Part shown: positions 1-7,075 of the stretch, one piece after another | How positions within the stretch are numbered: the first letter of the stretch is position 1 | Layout: each line of letters opens with the position of its first letter | From: Alphaproteobacteria bacterium | Lineage (GTDB): Bacteria > Pseudomonadota > Alphaproteobacteria > DAOWDM01 | Length of the DNA stretch: 17,632 bases | NCBI GenBank assembly: GCA_030639035.1 | Contig: DAOWDM010000170.1 | Coordinates: 1 to 17,632, forward strand | Direction: 5' to 3' | Notes under the pieces: model-generated | What the model saw: only the letters and a program-made list of their open reading frames with translations | Database searches by the model: none | Told to the model about the DNA's origin: nothing | Translations under genes and position numbers: made by a program

Positions 1-365
1 AAAATCATTGTTGGACGTTTTACTGCCAACTTCCATAAATACCGCCATTTCATAAGATAGCGTGCAGGATTATGAATCCAAAAAACTGTACGCTTAGCCT
101 TTGGCATTCCTAAAATAAGCTTGTCTCCACGATTGGCAATGTAAAGGTCGGCTTTTTCAGGCAGTCCGTTTTTTATCGGAATCCATTCAACTCCTTTGTA
201 TGAAAGAGGAGCTTCACAATTATTATAAGCTAGAACTTCATGACCTTTTCCTGCTAATGCTTCAGCAAGATTTATAAAAGCACTTTCGACCCCGCCCAAT
301 GGGGAGTGTTCAAGGCTTTTGCCGTCAAAGACAACGCCGTCATCTGCCATAACAATACGAGCCAT
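1..365 (-). CDS. Glycosyltransferase, GT4-like N-terminal part (partial, cut by window edge)
   Basis: Only the first 121 codons are present; the gene runs off the left edge. The protein starts MARIVMADDGVVF and has the arrangement typical of GT-B glycosyltransferases with a GT4-like N-terminal Rossmann domain. A short beta strand is followed by a PLGGVESAFINLAEAL segment (the glycine-rich acceptor-side loop plus the first helix), then GHEVLAY, and further on a TVFWIHNPAR segment. Such enzymes transfer a sugar from a nucleotide donor to a growing LPS or polysaccharide chain at the inner face of the cytoplasmic membrane. The ATG at 365-363 directly abuts the TAA stop of the upstream GT2 gene (no gap), so the two are almost certainly co-transcribed and translationally coupled. 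The C-terminal donor-binding domain is outside the window, so donor and linkage cannot be stated. Confidence 0.75.
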   Translation of the reverse strand, partial: MARIVMADDGVVFDGKSLEHSPLGGVESAFINLAEALAGKGHEVLAYNNCEAPLSYKGVEWIPIKNGLPEKADLYIANRGDKLILGMPKAKRTVFWIHNPARYLMKWRYLWKLAVKRPTMI

Positions 366-1115
366 TTATTTGTCCTCCAGTTTTGCTTTAAGATACGATA
401 ATAAAGGATAAAGCCCTGCAAACAAAGCAAACAGAAAGCCATAGCCTCCCTCACGGTATCCTTTTCTTGCAAAATAGCATTTGAAAAACCTTGAGAATAA
501 GCGACGCAAATTGTTTATAAAAGAATCGGTTTTTCCTGTTTCTCTCAAATCTCTAGCTCTGGCTGTTGTGTAGTTATCAAGCCTGATTATCATGTCAGAA
601 ATATTGCGGTCAACATAATGCTTAACTCGATTTTTAAGCATAAAGCCTTTTTTCCCCGACCATTCAAGAGATGGGTGGACTCTTTGATTCCCCCACTTTT
701 TAACTTCTTTTTTGAATAATCCTGGGTAGGCAGCTTTGCTGTAAGAAGCACCTGTACCGTATCTGATTCGCCTGTCCCCTACATAATTATCTACTAATAA
801 TTCATGCCAGTCATATGGAGTTGAAGTTATAACTTCACGTATTTCTTTTGCCAAAGCTTCAGGAATATGCTCATCAGCATCGACTTCCAAAACCCATTTT
901 CCTTTACAAGCTTTAATTCCAGTGTTGCGGCGTTCGCCTTCAATATCCCATGAACCTTCAATAAAACGGTCAGTGAATTTTGAAGCAAGTTCTTTAGTGC
1001 TATCAGTGCATTTATCAAGCACTACAACAATTTCATCTGCAAAACTTAAAGCCTTTAAGCAAGATTGGATTTTGTCTTCTTCATTATGAACAACGACTAA
1101 TACTGAAAGTTCCAT
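366..1115 (-). CDS. Glycosyltransferase family 2, WaaE/KdtX-like (LPS core type)
   Basis: 249 residues. The N-terminus MELSVLVVVHNEE is the usual first strand and nucleotide-binding turn of GT2 (GT-A fold) enzymes. ADEIVVVLDKCTDST follows, then a metal-binding DxD motif in LEVDADEHIP (D79-A-D81). The order of motifs and the length match the WaaE/KdtX group, beta-1,4-glucosyltransferase-like enzymes of the LPS inner core. The HPSLEW segment near residue 150 is also typical of that group. The C-terminus ends with a hydrophobic stretch (YGFLFALFAGLYPLLSYL) that probably sits at the membrane. It is the first visible gene of a minus-strand pair with the GT4-like gene. A purine-rich AAGAGG (1133-1128) lies 12 nt upstream of the ATG, longer than ideal. 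Role in LPS or capsule assembly is inferred; the acceptor is unknown. Confidence 0.85.
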   Translation of the reverse strand: MELSVLVVVHNEEDKIQSCLKALSFADEIVVVLDKCTDSTKELASKFTDRFIEGSWDIEGERRNTGIKACKGKWVLEVDADEHIPEALAKEIREVITSTPYDWHELLVDNYVGDRRIRYGTGASYSKAAYPGLFKKEVKKWGNQRVHPSLEWSGKKGFMLKNRVKHYVDRNISDMIIRLDNYTTARARDLRETGKTDSFINNLRRLFSRFFKCYFARKGYREGGYGFLFALFAGLYPLLSYLKAKLEDK

Positions 1116-1154
1116 TTCTTTTTATTGCCTCTTAAATGTTCTTTTGTAATTATG

Positions 1155-1183
1155 ATTTTACGCATATTTTAACATGTAATCTA
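1155..1183 (-). promoter_or_regulatory. Candidate sigma70 promoter for the glycosyltransferase pair
   Basis: Reading the minus strand, TAGATT (1183-1178) and TAAAAT (1160-1155) are separated by 17 nt, which would start transcription near 1148, about 33 nt before the ATG at 1115. The -10 matches five of six consensus bases but the -35 only three. The whole 1116-1328 spacer is very AT-rich, so chance matches are expected. Confidence 0.3.
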
Positions 1184-1243
1184 TTTCTTTTCTTTCTATG
1201 ATTCCATAATAATAAATAAACGCTGTAGAAAAAAATACTTTTT

Positions 1244-1285
1244 TCGACAAAAACTATTTCTTTTGTTTCTGGTTTACGCTACAAT
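1244..1285 (+). promoter_or_regulatory. Candidate promoter region for the plus-strand metallopeptidase pair
   Basis: A good -10 hexamer TACAAT lies at 1280-1285, predicting a start near 1292 and a leader of about 37 nt. No convincing -35 sits 16-18 nt upstream. TCGACAAAAAC at 1244-1254 resembles TTGACAAAAAG, which occurs twice upstream of the paralogous minus-strand operon near 8163-8194, so a shared regulator is possible. This is similarity by eye only. Confidence 0.35.
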
Positions 1286-1328
1286 GTTCTAAAATTTGTA
1301 TTATGTTAAAGAATCAGGAGAAATTACT

Positions 1329-2249
1329 ATGGCGAGTTTAAAGGCAGCTTTTGACAATGTTCAAGATAATGAAGAAGCAGCAGTTCCATTTGAACTTTTA
1401 GCTGAACCTGAAGCAAATAAGTTTCTTGTTGATATTATAAACAGAGTTGCAAAAAGCCCTACAGGCAAAAAGTCTTTAGAAGCTGCTGCAAAGGCTGGAT
1501 ATGCTATTGATATTCTGAACATGCCAGGTTCTATGGGTGGTTGTAATCCTCAGGAAAAAGTTATTTACCTAAACCCTGTGTTCAGCGATAGCGTACTTGT
1601 AACGGCTCTAGCTCATGAATCCCGTCATGCTGACCAGTTTGACCGCAATATTATACCTGATTTTGAAAACGACTCTGTTAAATCACAGATTATGCTTACC
1701 CGTGCAATGGAAGCAGATGCACAGCGTATAGCTTGTGTTACAGGTTGGGAGTTATCGCAGCAAGGCGATGACCTTCCATATAAAGATTTTGCTGATACTG
1801 AACGTTTTGTTGTAAAGCCTTTTGAACTAGCTATTAGCAAAGGTGCTGATGTTGATACAGCTTCAACCGAAGCATTCAAAGGCTGGTATGACAACAACGG
1901 CACAAAAAAAGCATACGAAAGCATTTATATCAATCAGCAGTTTGACGGTTTTAAAAGTCAGGGCATAGATAGAGCTATGAAATTTGAAAATGAAATTTCT
2001 GGCAAAGAAATAGCCGATAGAGTCTGCTTTAAAGAAGACGGAACAAGCTATTTCAAAGACAATCCTAAAATCCTTGAAAATGATAAATTTGTTGATATTG
2101 ATATGGCTACAAAGGGCTATCTAAGACGCTTTATGATGAATCGTGAAACAGCTGATAATGCTTGGCAAGAACTACCGATTCGCACAGCTGGAGCAAAACC
2201 AAATAACCAGCAAATAACACAAACACTAGCAGCACGCAGAGGACGTTAA
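1329..2249 (+). CDS. Putative HExxH zinc metallopeptidase, paralogue 1 (DUF6782-like)
   Basis: 306 residues from ATG 1329. An in-frame TTG at 1296 is rejected because AGGAG (1316-1320) sits 8 nt before the ATG. A gluzincin-like active site is visible: H96-E-S-R-H100 after a hydrophobic VTALA, with E128 in AMEADA, 27 residues after the second His, as the likely third zinc ligand. C72 lies exactly 23 residues before H96. Other blocks shared with the three paralogues here are KSPTGKKSLEAAAKAGY (42-58), GWYDNN (185-190), C233, NPKILE (245-250) and a basic tail AARRGR. There is no signal peptide or membrane segment, so the protein is cytoplasmic or exported without a Sec signal. The family resembles the putative metallopeptidases grouped as DUF6782, recalled rather than searched. 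It is the first gene of a two-gene operon. The substrate is unknown. Confidence 0.75.
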   Translation: MASLKAAFDNVQDNEEAAVPFELLAEPEANKFLVDIINRVAKSPTGKKSLEAAAKAGYAIDILNMPGSMGGCNPQEKVIYLNPVFSDSVLVTALAHESRHADQFDRNIIPDFENDSVKSQIMLTRAMEADAQRIACVTGWELSQQGDDLPYKDFADTERFVVKPFELAISKGADVDTASTEAFKGWYDNNGTKKAYESIYINQQFDGFKSQGIDRAMKFENEISGKEIADRVCFKEDGTSYFKDNPKILENDKFVDIDMATKGYLRRFMMNRETADNAWQELPIRTAGAKPNNQQITQTLAARRGR

Positions 2250-2261
2250 GAGGTAGCCATC

Positions 2262-3269
2262 ATGGGAAAATCATTAAAAAATGCTTTTAACGGAATAGCA
2301 CACAGAGCTGTTTCTTATTTACAAGCTAATGTTTCAAATGATGACAGCCTTTTTAAGGCAGTCGGAACTAATGCAGATAAAGAACGGATTGCTGGAATTG
2401 CGACAAGGCTTGCAAAAAGCCCTACAGGAAGAAAAAATTTAGAAGAGGCAAGAAAAGCTGGATATAAAATTGGCTTGGAATATTTAGGTATAAGCACTTT
2501 AGGTTTTTGTATTCCTGACGAAAAGATGATTCTTTTATCTTCAGGTGTTTCTGATGATATAGCTATTTCTACTCTTGCCCATGAAGCTCGTCATGCAGCT
2601 CAATTTGAACACGCGAAAGATTTTGACCCTAAAAAGAACATCAAAACAGCTCTAATGCTAGACTTTGCAATGGAAGCTGATGCGGAAGCAAACGGCACTC
2701 TTGCATCGTGGGAACTAAAAGAACTTGGAGACAAAGAACCATATAAAATACAAGCCCAATTTGCACCAACTATTGTTGATGTTTTTGATAAAGCTGTAAA
2801 AAATCATGGCATTAAGACTGATGATGACAAGAAAAAAGCTCTTACAGTTGCCTTTACAGGCTGGTACAACAACACTGGAATCAAAAATACATATGAAGAC
2901 ATATATGTAGATAATCTGAAAAGAACACCTATAAACGAAGTAAAGCTTAATGAGAATCTATCATCAGAAGAAGTTATCTCGATAATCTGCAAATATGATG
3001 AGGGTACATATTATACTGGTAATCCCAAGACCCTTGAAACAGAAAAATTTCTAACCATTTCAAAAGAAAATAAAGATAATCTAGTTTTGCTAATGGAAGA
3101 TAGAAAATACTTTGAAAAAATGTCTCCTGATGAAAGCCTGAACGAAATCAAGGTAAGACCTAAAGAAAAAAGTGCTTTTAATGACAATCATGAGCAAGAA
3201 AATAAAAGCATAAAAGACAAAGCCCTTACAGCAAGAATAATCTTAAATAATGCTAGACAGAGTCGTTAG
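2262..3269 (+). CDS. Putative HExxH zinc metallopeptidase, paralogue 2 (DUF6782-like)
   Basis: 335 residues. The start is set by AAGAGG (2248-2253), 8 nt before the ATG and overlapping the stop of paralogue 1, so the two are translated together. The active-site signature is H107-E-A-R-H111 with E138 in AMEADA as probable third ligand, C83 exactly 23 residues before H107 and a second conserved Cys at 243. GWYNN (200-204) and GNPKTLE (253-259) replace the GWYDN and DNPKILE of the other copies, making this the most diverged of the four. Between about 300 and 325 it carries an extra charged, Asn/Lys/Glu-rich linker, then ends ARQSR, again a short basic tail with terminal Arg. No signal peptide or transmembrane helix is evident. 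Proteolytic activity is inferred from the motif, not shown; the target is unknown. Confidence 0.75.
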   Translation: MGKSLKNAFNGIAHRAVSYLQANVSNDDSLFKAVGTNADKERIAGIATRLAKSPTGRKNLEEARKAGYKIGLEYLGISTLGFCIPDEKMILLSSGVSDDIAISTLAHEARHAAQFEHAKDFDPKKNIKTALMLDFAMEADAEANGTLASWELKELGDKEPYKIQAQFAPTIVDVFDKAVKNHGIKTDDDKKKALTVAFTGWYNNTGIKNTYEDIYVDNLKRTPINEVKLNENLSSEEVISIICKYDEGTYYTGNPKTLETEKFLTISKENKDNLVLLMEDRKYFEKMSPDESLNEIKVRPKEKSAFNDNHEQENKSIKDKALTARIILNNARQSR

Positions 3270-3305
3270 TTAAACGAAACGATTATGGATTGTTTTGAAA
3301 CTCTA

Positions 3306-3319
3306 CCGTCATCCTGAAC
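3306..3319. repeat. Truncated copy of the 3329-3414 palindromic repeat arm
   Basis: CCGTCATCCTGAAC at 3306-3319 recurs exactly at 3327-3340, where it forms the outer end of the complete palindrome. This looks like a partial or decayed unit next to a full one. Confidence 0.6.
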
Positions 3320-3328
3320 ACCCCAACC

Positions 3329-3414
3329 GTCATCCTGAACTTGATTCAGGATCCACCTTTTTCTTCTTTCACTGTAAAAAAAGAAGATAGATTCTGAATC
3401 AAGTTCAGAATGAC
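3329..3414. repeat. Long imperfect palindromic intergenic repeat, possible convergent terminator
   Basis: The left arm starts GTCATCCTGAACTTGATTCA (3329) and pairs with a right arm ending TTGAATCAAG-type sequence through TGAC (3414). The arms are about 40 nt and most differences are transitions that would keep G-U pairs in RNA. The loop is only a few bases around 3368-3373. It lies between two convergent transcription units and is followed on the plus strand by six T (3421-3426), so it may terminate transcription from the metallopeptidase pair. GTCATCCTGAAC-type palindromes occur as dispersed intergenic repeats in various bacteria; copy number here cannot be judged from one window. Confidence 0.7.
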
Positions 3415-3577
3415 AGCGAATTTTTTGCAATCACCCTTTTCTTCAAACTCCATGCTTCGGGGCTTAACAGCTCCTTTATATTAAGCTCGGCTTGAGTATG
3501 ACAACGAGTTAAATATAACTTATTCAAGTTGGTTGATGGTAGCAGGCTTGTAGCAACACTTTTGTACAACAGAGCTT
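3415..3577. other. Intergenic remainder between convergent genes, nothing identified
   Basis: The 3270-3577 gap is 308 nt. Outside the palindromic repeat I find no plausible reading frame, tRNA-like fold or strong promoter. A small inverted repeat AAGC-TCG-GCTT lies at 3483-3493 and is probably chance. No T-tract hairpin is evident immediately after the ABC exporter stop on the minus strand. Confidence 0.5.
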
Positions 3578-5341
3578 TTAATTTTCACCTTGATAACGAA
3601 GCCATGATTTTGTTAAAGAACCGTTTGCTTTTATTAGCTCATCAAAAGAACCTTCTTCAATGATTCTTCCGTCTTCCATTACATAAATGTAATCAAATTC
3701 AGGCAATAAATGAAGCCTGTGAACAGATGAGACTATGCAGTGATTGCTAAAACATGAAAACATATTCAGATATATTTGTTTTTCCGTTACAGCATCAATA
3801 CTGCTAGTAGGTTCATCAAGCAGTATTAGCGACCTGTTTGAAGCTGACAAAACTCCACGAGCAAGAGCAAGCCTTTGCTTTTGCCCTCCTGACAAGTTGA
3901 CGCCCTTCTCACGAATATCTGTTTCAAGTCCTTCAGGAAACTGCTCTACAACATTGTTAAAACAAGCTGTATCAACAGCTTTCTGCACAGCATCATTTTC
4001 AAAAGGAAGCCCGACGGTGATGTTATAGCCGATTGTATTCTCAAAAATTTCAGGCTCTTGAGGAACTAAAGTAGAAACAGGATAAAGAGGAGAAAGACCT
4101 TCAAACCGCTCCCCATCAATGATTGTTGAAGCTCCTTCTATGCGGTAAAGTCCACGTATCAGTGCCATCAATGAGCTTTTACCAGAACCGCTTGCTCCTA
4201 CCAAAGCAATTCTTTTACCTCTTTTAAGAGTTATAGAGACATCACGCAGCCTATGCCGCCGATGCTTTTTATCTTCATGGCTAAAGGTAAGGTTGCAGAT
4301 TTTTATTGTTTTCCAGTCTTCAGGAGCTCGGAAAGTTTCTTCTATGGCAAGATTCTCATAATCTTCCAAAAGAGCGTCCACTGCCGTCATGTTTGTATAA
4401 TTGCGTATCAGCTCATAATAATAAATCGCAAAAGACCGAAAAGATTCACTTATTCTTTTTGTGTACTGATACAAAACAACAGCCGTGCCTATCATAATGG
4501 CAGAACCTGCTTCAAAAGACCAAAATATATAAGAAAGAACAGCAGTACATTCCAGCAATATTATAAAAAAGAACATTGCAAACCATTTTATTTCAAGCAT
4601 ATAAATGCTTTTTTTCAAAGGCGGAAAAATAGATTCTATACGTCGGCTTATTTCCTCACGGGAAGTTCTTTCTAAACGAAGAGTAATTACCGTAAAAATA
4701 TTGCTGATATAATCAAATAACCCTGATGACAGCTTATGTTCTTGCTCGTTCTGCTGTTTTTGCAGCTTTATCAAGACATCATCAAACTTTATCAGCATAA
4801 TGAATATAAGTACGCTTGCTGTAACAACTATAATACCTGCAATCGGGAAAATAAAAGTCATCGCAATTGCAGCACCAAAAAACAAACATATACTTTGGAT
4901 ATACATGAACTGAAAATCTGCAAACATATATAACCCATTTGCAGATTTGTTAATTCGGTCAATTGTGTTGCCAGAGTGATGCTCCTGATGCCATTGCATA
5001 GGCATTTCAGTTACAATGCGATAGAGGCTTTCAGTGTAATTTTTTCTTATGGTAAACGCTGTTTTTCGCTCTAATACTCTAGACGGAGCATGAATCACCC
5101 AAAACCCGATACCAAGAGCAGCATAAACTGCAAACAATTGAATAAGATTCTCCAGCAGATTATCACCGCCATTTTGCATAGCATTGATAATCTTACCAAA
5201 ACAGCTAATCTGAGCAATTAAAAACAGAACAGATGCACTTGATAAAAGATACACAAGAATAAGGTGTTTTCTTTTTTCTCCTGCATATTTCCAGCAAGCT
5301 TGAATCAGTGCAAAATACTGTACAGAAGACCTTTTAATCAT
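3578..5341 (-). CDS. ABC exporter, half-size permease/ATPase fusion (MsbA/ABCB-type)
   Basis: 587 residues from the ATG at 5341; a GTG at 5383 is possible but abuts a palindromic repeat, and neither start has a clear ribosome site. The N-terminal half is a type IV exporter transmembrane domain of about six helices (roughly residues 25-310). The C-terminal ATPase has every expected element: Walker A GASGSGKS (382-389), Q-loop Q428, signature LSGGQ (483-487), Walker B SLILLDE with catalytic E510 and H-loop H541. It should act as a homodimer exporting a lipid, drug or peptide from the inner membrane. No N-terminal C39 protease domain is present, so it is not a classic leader-cleaving bacteriocin exporter. 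It lies 142 nt downstream of the metallopeptidase operon on the same strand with a palindromic repeat between, so co-transcription is possible but unproven. Substrate unknown. Confidence 0.9.
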   Translation of the reverse strand: MIKRSSVQYFALIQACWKYAGEKRKHLILVYLLSSASVLFLIAQISCFGKIINAMQNGGDNLLENLIQLFAVYAALGIGFWVIHAPSRVLERKTAFTIRKNYTESLYRIVTEMPMQWHQEHHSGNTIDRINKSANGLYMFADFQFMYIQSICLFFGAAIAMTFIFPIAGIIVVTASVLIFIMLIKFDDVLIKLQKQQNEQEHKLSSGLFDYISNIFTVITLRLERTSREEISRRIESIFPPLKKSIYMLEIKWFAMFFFIILLECTAVLSYIFWSFEAGSAIMIGTAVVLYQYTKRISESFRSFAIYYYELIRNYTNMTAVDALLEDYENLAIEETFRAPEDWKTIKICNLTFSHEDKKHRRHRLRDVSITLKRGKRIALVGASGSGKSSLMALIRGLYRIEGASTIIDGERFEGLSPLYPVSTLVPQEPEIFENTIGYNITVGLPFENDAVQKAVDTACFNNVVEQFPEGLETDIREKGVNLSGGQKQRLALARGVLSASNRSLILLDEPTSSIDAVTEKQIYLNMFSCFSNHCIVSSVHRLHLLPEFDYIYVMEDGRIIEEGSFDELIKANGSLTKSWLRYQGEN

Positions 5342-5383
5342 AATAGAACCGTCATTTAGTTTGAATACACTCCGCCTAACCAC

Positions 5384-5475
5384 GTCATTCTGATGAGCAA
5401 AGCGACGTAAGAATCCATTGACTCCGACAGAAAAACGAGGTTCTCACGGGCTTTATTAAAAACCCTCAGAATGAC
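5384..5475. repeat. Palindromic intergenic repeat with GTCATTCTGA ends
   Basis: GTCATTCTGA (5384-5393) is exactly complementary to TCAGAATGAC (5466-5475). The interior is less symmetric and contains GAGCAAAGCGACGTAAGAATCC, so the element resembles REP/MITE-like intergenic palindromes with GTCATTCTGA termini. It sits between the 200-residue gene and the ABC exporter. Its outer bases resemble the 3329-3414 element, but the cores differ. Confidence 0.6.
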
Positions 5476-5483
5476 AATGGAGG

Positions 5484-6086
5484 TTATCGCAGGTAAATTT
5501 CTCGTGTAGGGATATTTTCACGTATTAGTTTTTCTTCTTTTATATCTAGCTCGCCATGTTTTCCTATAAAAATTTCTGCATCATACAGATTGTTATCATA
5601 AAACATGCTGGCATCAAGCATAAAACCGTCATCTGCTTTTGTAATTTTTGCTGTTTTAATAAGGTCAGGGAGTTCTTTTAATAGCTCTTCTGTTATATCA
5701 CCTGTGAACTTTACATCTTCTAAAGACTGGACTATCTGGAAACTACCTCCGTCAGTCATTAAAGAACCAAGAAAAATTTTCGCATACGTAACAACATTGT
5801 ATTTAGTCAAATGAACATCTGCTTTTTTTGACATTTCCTCAAAAGTAGCACGATCACCATTTACTTTGACAATATCGTTACTGTTATAGAAAAACTGCAT
5901 AGAAACAGGGAACATTCCGCTATAAGAAGTTGCCTTTAACAATTTATAATCTCTATAAAAAGAAACAGGTCGAGTCTCCAAATAACTTTCTTTATTGAAA
6001 AAAGGGCGATGATGAAGGTCGTTTATTCTTTCTAATAGTTTTGGAAACTGCTCTTCAGAGACTTTTTCAAAGTTGCCTGATTCCAT
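5484..6086 (-). CDS. Hypothetical protein, 200 residues, metallopeptidase-cluster associated
   Basis: I do not recognise this protein. It is soluble in appearance: no signal peptide, no membrane segment, no cysteine, rich in charged and aromatic residues. Predicted beta-rich parts (VSMQFFYNSNDIVKV, AEIFIGKHGELDIKEE) alternate with an amphipathic helix (EELLKELPDLIKTA, near 131-144). The ATG at 6086 follows AAAGGA, which overlaps the TAA of the upstream metallopeptidase gene; the gap between genes is 14 nt, so it is clearly in that operon. It ends TREIYLR, with a terminal Arg as in the metallopeptidases, perhaps by chance. From position alone it could be an inhibitor or immunity protein, a chaperone or a substrate of the peptidases, or a helper of the exporter. 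No function is assigned. Confidence 0.7.
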   Translation of the reverse strand: MESGNFEKVSEEQFPKLLERINDLHHRPFFNKESYLETRPVSFYRDYKLLKATSYSGMFPVSMQFFYNSNDIVKVNGDRATFEEMSKKADVHLTKYNVVTYAKIFLGSLMTDGGSFQIVQSLEDVKFTGDITEELLKELPDLIKTAKITKADDGFMLDASMFYDNNLYDAEIFIGKHGELDIKEEKLIRENIPTREIYLR

Positions 6087-6100
6087 AGTTTTTTATTCCT

Positions 6101-7075
6101 TTATCTTGCCTTTTGCTTTGCCATCATTATAGCTTGCATATTTTCATAACTACCTCTTACAGGTAATTTTTCAATAGACTTATCTGGTGCTTTTCCTGTT
6201 TTTTCTTCACGTTTTTTGAAATAATCTTTGAAAAACGTCAAAGTAGTTTTATCAACATCTAAATACTTGCCGTTTTCAAGAATTTTTGGATTATCTGTGA
6301 AATAATTGCCTTTTTTGCCATTCCAACAAACCAATTCCGTAATTTTTTTACCTGTAATTACTTCGCTATAAGTTCTATCTCCTGAAGTTCCTTCTCTTAA
6401 AGCTTTTGTCATGTCTGTAATCTCATAACTTTCTTCATAAGAATGTTTGAGATTATCGTTATCATACCAGCCTTTAAAAGCTTCAGTTTGAGCTTTTCCG
6501 CTTTCAACACCGCCTTTTTCAGTCGCAGCTTTTTCAAAAGGGTTAACAATGTTTGGAGAGCGTCTTCTCATCGCACTTAGAGGCAAAGAATTGCCATTTT
6601 TAGCAAGTTCATAACAAACTTTTGCTGCAGCTGCTTCTGCATCAGCTTCTGCTGAACGTGTTTTAATAATGCTTGATTTAATTGTTTCAAAGCCAAATTC
6701 TTCATCTAAACCACGTTCAAACTGACCAGCATGACGTGTTTCATGAGCAAAAATACATAGAAGATTATTGTCCTGAATATGCGGAGACAGTGTAATGGAT
6801 TTACTGTCTTTTTCACAACCGCCACCCTTTCCTTCAGCATGAATAAATTCAACTGTATATCCGCCTTTACCAGCAATTTCCATTCCATCACGTGCAAAAT
6901 CACTTTTTGCAGAACGGTCTATCAGCTGTTTTAATTTAGCAATATCTTTTTCATCGCCAAGCAATGTAATAGATGAGTCTGTATTTGGGATTTTATATTT
7001 AACAACAGCTTTTTGCCCTGATTCGATGGTATTAGATGAGTTAAACTGTTCAATAATGCTTTGTTGTTCTGCCAT
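6101..7075 (-). CDS. Putative HExxH zinc metallopeptidase, paralogue 3 (DUF6782-like)
   Basis: 324 residues. H111-E-T-R-H115 is the catalytic motif; E143 in SAEADA, 27 residues after the second His, is the likely third ligand; C87 is 23 residues before H111 and C250 is the second shared Cys. GWYDND (202-207), DNPKILE (261-267) and LPVRG (304-308) follow. The N-terminal segment, about residues 6-55 (SIIEQF through the DEKDIAKL region), is nearly identical to paralogue 4 and absent from paralogues 1 and 2. The start ATG (7075-7073) overlaps the TAA of paralogue 4 by one base (TAATG), a classic coupling junction. The C-terminus is MMAKQKAR. No Sec signal is present. Peptidase function is inferred from motif and family; substrate unknown. 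Confidence 0.75.
   Translation of the reverse strand: MAEQQSIIEQFNSSNTIESGQKAVVKYKIPNTDSSITLLGDEKDIAKLKQLIDRSAKSDFARDGMEIAGKGGYTVEFIHAEGKGGGCEKDSKSITLSPHIQDNNLLCIFAHETRHAGQFERGLDEEFGFETIKSSIIKTRSAEADAEAAAAKVCYELAKNGNSLPLSAMRRRSPNIVNPFEKAATEKGGVESGKAQTEAFKGWYDNDNLKHSYEESYEITDMTKALREGTSGDRTYSEVITGKKITELVCWNGKKGNYFTDNPKILENGKYLDVDKTTLTFFKDYFKKREEKTGKAPDKSIEKLPVRGSYENMQAIMMAKQKAR

Noticed and set aside
3306..3414. CRISPR array from the repeated CCGTCATCCTGAAC units
   Set aside because: There are only two direct copies, spacing is 21 nt, and the longer copy is part of a self-complementary palindrome without spacers.
3415..3577. tRNA or structured RNA gene in the longest intergenic gap
   Set aside because: No cloverleaf-like pairing or T-loop consensus could be found; only short chance inverted repeats are visible.
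4253..4675. Open frame of 140 codons on the plus strand inside the ABC exporter gene
   Set aside because: It is antisense to a strongly supported ABC exporter coding region, has an odd Phe/Arg/Cys-rich composition and no ribosome site. The same holds for other opposite-strand frames within real genes, such as 8021-8332 and 9982-10335.
3578..5341. Bacteriocin exporter with a leader-cleaving C39 peptidase domain
   Set aside because: The protein begins with the transmembrane domain; there is no N-terminal Cys-His protease region. No small double-glycine leader peptide gene was recognised nearby.
5342..5383. GTG start for the ABC exporter at 5383
   Set aside because: It would add 14 residues and begin at the edge of a palindromic repeat without a ribosome site. 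The ATG at 5341 gives a typical exporter N-terminus, though neither start is strongly supported.
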